A stretch of 64,000 nt of DNA, from the NCBI RefSeq assembly GCF_001941845.1, contig NZ_CP018870.1, forward strand, positions 7,416,001 through 7,480,000. Direction: 5' to 3'. Of this stretch, positions 62,978 through 64,000 are shown piece after piece. This stretch comes from Streptomyces sp. TN58. Its GTDB lineage: Bacteria; Actinomycetota; Actinomycetes; Streptomycetales; Streptomycetaceae. Each line of letters opens with the position of its first letter. Positions within the stretch are counted from its first letter, which is position 1. Made by a program: the position numbers and the translations under genes. Under the pieces are notes generated by a model. The model was given only the letters and a program-made list of their open reading frames with translations, made no database searches and had not been told where the DNA came from.

Positions 62978-64000
62978 TCAGCCGACCGTCCACTTCTGGT
63001 TGGCGCCGCCGGTGCAGGTCCAGGTCTGCAACCGGGTTCCGTCGGCGGAGGAGTTGCCCTTGGCGTCCAGGCACTTGCCCGCACCGGTGTTGGTGAGGTC
63101 ACGGGCGGCGGTGTACGTCCACTTCTGGGCGTTGGTGCCGTTGCAGGTGTAGAGCTGGACGACGGCCCCGTCGGCGGTGGAGCCGCCCGCGACGTCCAGG
63201 CACTTGCCGAGGGCGCGGACGGTGCCGTCACCCCCGATGGTCCACTGCTGGGCCGGACTGCCGGTGCAGTCGTGCAGCTGGATGGGGGTGCGGTCGGCGT
63301 CGGAGCCGCCGGCGACGTCGACGCACATGCCGCCGATGCCACGGATCGGGCGTGCGGCGGGGGCGTCGGCGGAGGAGGCACGGACGTAGTCGACGGTCAT
63401 CGTCTGCGGAAAGGACGTGGAGGCGTCCGGGCTGCCGGGCCAGTCCCCACCGACCGCCAGGTTGAGGATGACGAAGAACGGGTGGTCGAAGACCCACTTG
63501 TTGCCGCCGATGCCGGCCGGCGTGAGCGTCTTGTACGTGGTGCCGTCCACCGACCAGACGAGGGAGTTGGGGCTCCAGTCGACGGCGAACACGTGGAAGT
63601 CGTCGGCGAAGGCACGGCCACCGGGCAGGTTGTACGCGGCGCCGATGCCGCCCGCTCCGGAGTAGCCGGGGCCGTGCACCGTGCCGTGCACGGTGTTGGG
63701 TTCGCGGCCGATGTTCTCCATGATGTCGATCTCGCCGCTGCCCGGCCAGCCCACGCTGCCGAGGTCGTTGCCGAGCATCCAGAAGGCGGGCCAGATGCCC
63801 TGACCGCGCGGGATCTTGATGCGGGCCTCGAAGCGCCCGTACGCCTGGGTGAAGGTCTTGGCGGTGTTCAGCCGGGCCGAGGTGTACTGGCACTGCCCGT
63901 ACCAGCAGCCGAGGCCGGCGTCGGTGTTCTTCCGCGCGGTGATGACGAGGTTGCCCTGGCCGTCCAGCGCGGCGTTCGAGGTGCTGTTGGTGTAGTACTG
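62978..64000 (-). CDS. GH16 endo-beta-1,3-glucanase with ricin domain, partial
   Basis: At least 340 residues; the 5' end lies beyond the window. The GH16 catalytic motif is GSGEIDIMENIG, preceded by GRFEARIKIPRGQGIWPAFW and followed by VFAVDWSPNSLVWSVDGTTY. The C-terminal 130 residues are a ricin-type beta-trefoil with three repeats (CVDVAGGSDADRTPIQLHDC, KCLDVAGGSTADGAVVQLYT, KCLDAKGNSSADGTRLQTWT). It cuts laminarin-type glucan inside the chain. The GH64 gene follows after 106 bp, so both are probably expressed together. Confidence 0.92.
   Translation of the reverse strand, partial: QYYTNSTSNAALDGQGNLVITARKNTDAGLGCWYGQCQYTSARLNTAKTFTQAYGRFEARIKIPRGQGIWPAFWMLGNDLGSVGWPGSGEIDIMENIGREPNTVHGTVHGPGYSGAGGIGAAYNLPGGRAFADDFHVFAVDWSPNSLVWSVDGTTYKTLTPAGIGGNKWVFDHPFFVILNLAVGGDWPGSPDASTSFPQTMTVDYVRASSADAPAARPIRGIGGMCVDVAGGSDADRTPIQLHDCTGSPAQQWTIGGDGTVRALGKCLDVAGGSTADGAVVQLYTCNGTNAQKWTYTAARDLTNTGAGKCLDAKGNSSADGTRLQTWTCTGGANQKWTVG

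Overview
The window is very G+C-rich, has strong third-position G/C bias, many GTG/TTG starts and GGAGG ribosome sites. It encodes families typical of Streptomyces: a mobaraensis-type transglutaminase, Hsp18 with its operator, DUF2267, DUF6126 and DUF6223 proteins, and several secreted hydrolases. I infer an accessory region of a Streptomyces (or close relative) chromosome, probably an arm. No rRNA, CRISPR array, phage or large biosynthetic cluster was seen. One tRNA gene, an unusual tRNA-Trp, is present at 4065-4139.

Layout. 1-2560: one small conserved gene, then a graveyard of repeats: a 30-bp tandem array, a 169-bp palindromic element, two copies of a dispersed repeat, and relics of a MerR regulator and an IS481 transposase. 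2.5-12.6 kb: surface and stress genes (Lys/His-rich secreted protein, allantoinase PuuE, secreted lytic protein, STAS antagonist, divergent rheA/hsp18 with two DUF2267 genes, amino-acid permease, ferritin-like protein, deoxynucleoside kinase). 13-21.4 kb: secreted proteins, an NlpC/P60 hydrolase, a rhomboid-like protein, a large tyrosinase/polyphenol oxidase, an IS605 TnpB relic and a sigma factor fused to an anti-sigma finger and a lectin domain. 21.8-28.4 kb: a TAXI-type TRAP transporter with two binding lipoproteins around a two-component system. 28.4-39.3 kb: a YtrA-like regulator with a DUF1648 protein, small proteins, a K+/H+ antiporter, two ArsR regulators beside transporters (one a broken SLC13-type permease, one SulP), and catalase KatE. 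Three promoters in this stretch carry the same TTGCA-N6-TGCAA palindrome. 39.7-45.2 kb: lectin, EF-hand protein, molybdopterin oxidoreductase and pro-transglutaminase. 45.3-56.6 kb: regulator/enzyme modules (AraC-methyltransferase; MerR with two conserved genes, divergent from an esterase; TetR divergent from a methyltransferase; DUF6223 divergent from a NarL-type two-component system), with clear operators. 56.6-60.8 kb: an arsenic island (arsO, a CC-rich small protein, arsR-arsN1) sharing one ArsR operator core across 1.5 kb and enclosing a compositionally odd cytosolic PhnD-like protein. 61.1-64 kb: two secreted beta-1,3-glucanases, the second cut by the window edge.

The most interesting parts are the ArsR/TTGCA mini-regulon, the arsenic island with its CC-rich and PhnD-like proteins and no efflux pump, the sigma/anti-sigma/lectin fusion, and the palindromic element that supplies a gene's stop codon and probably a two-way terminator. 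All family assignments come from reading the sequence and recalled family features; no database search was run.
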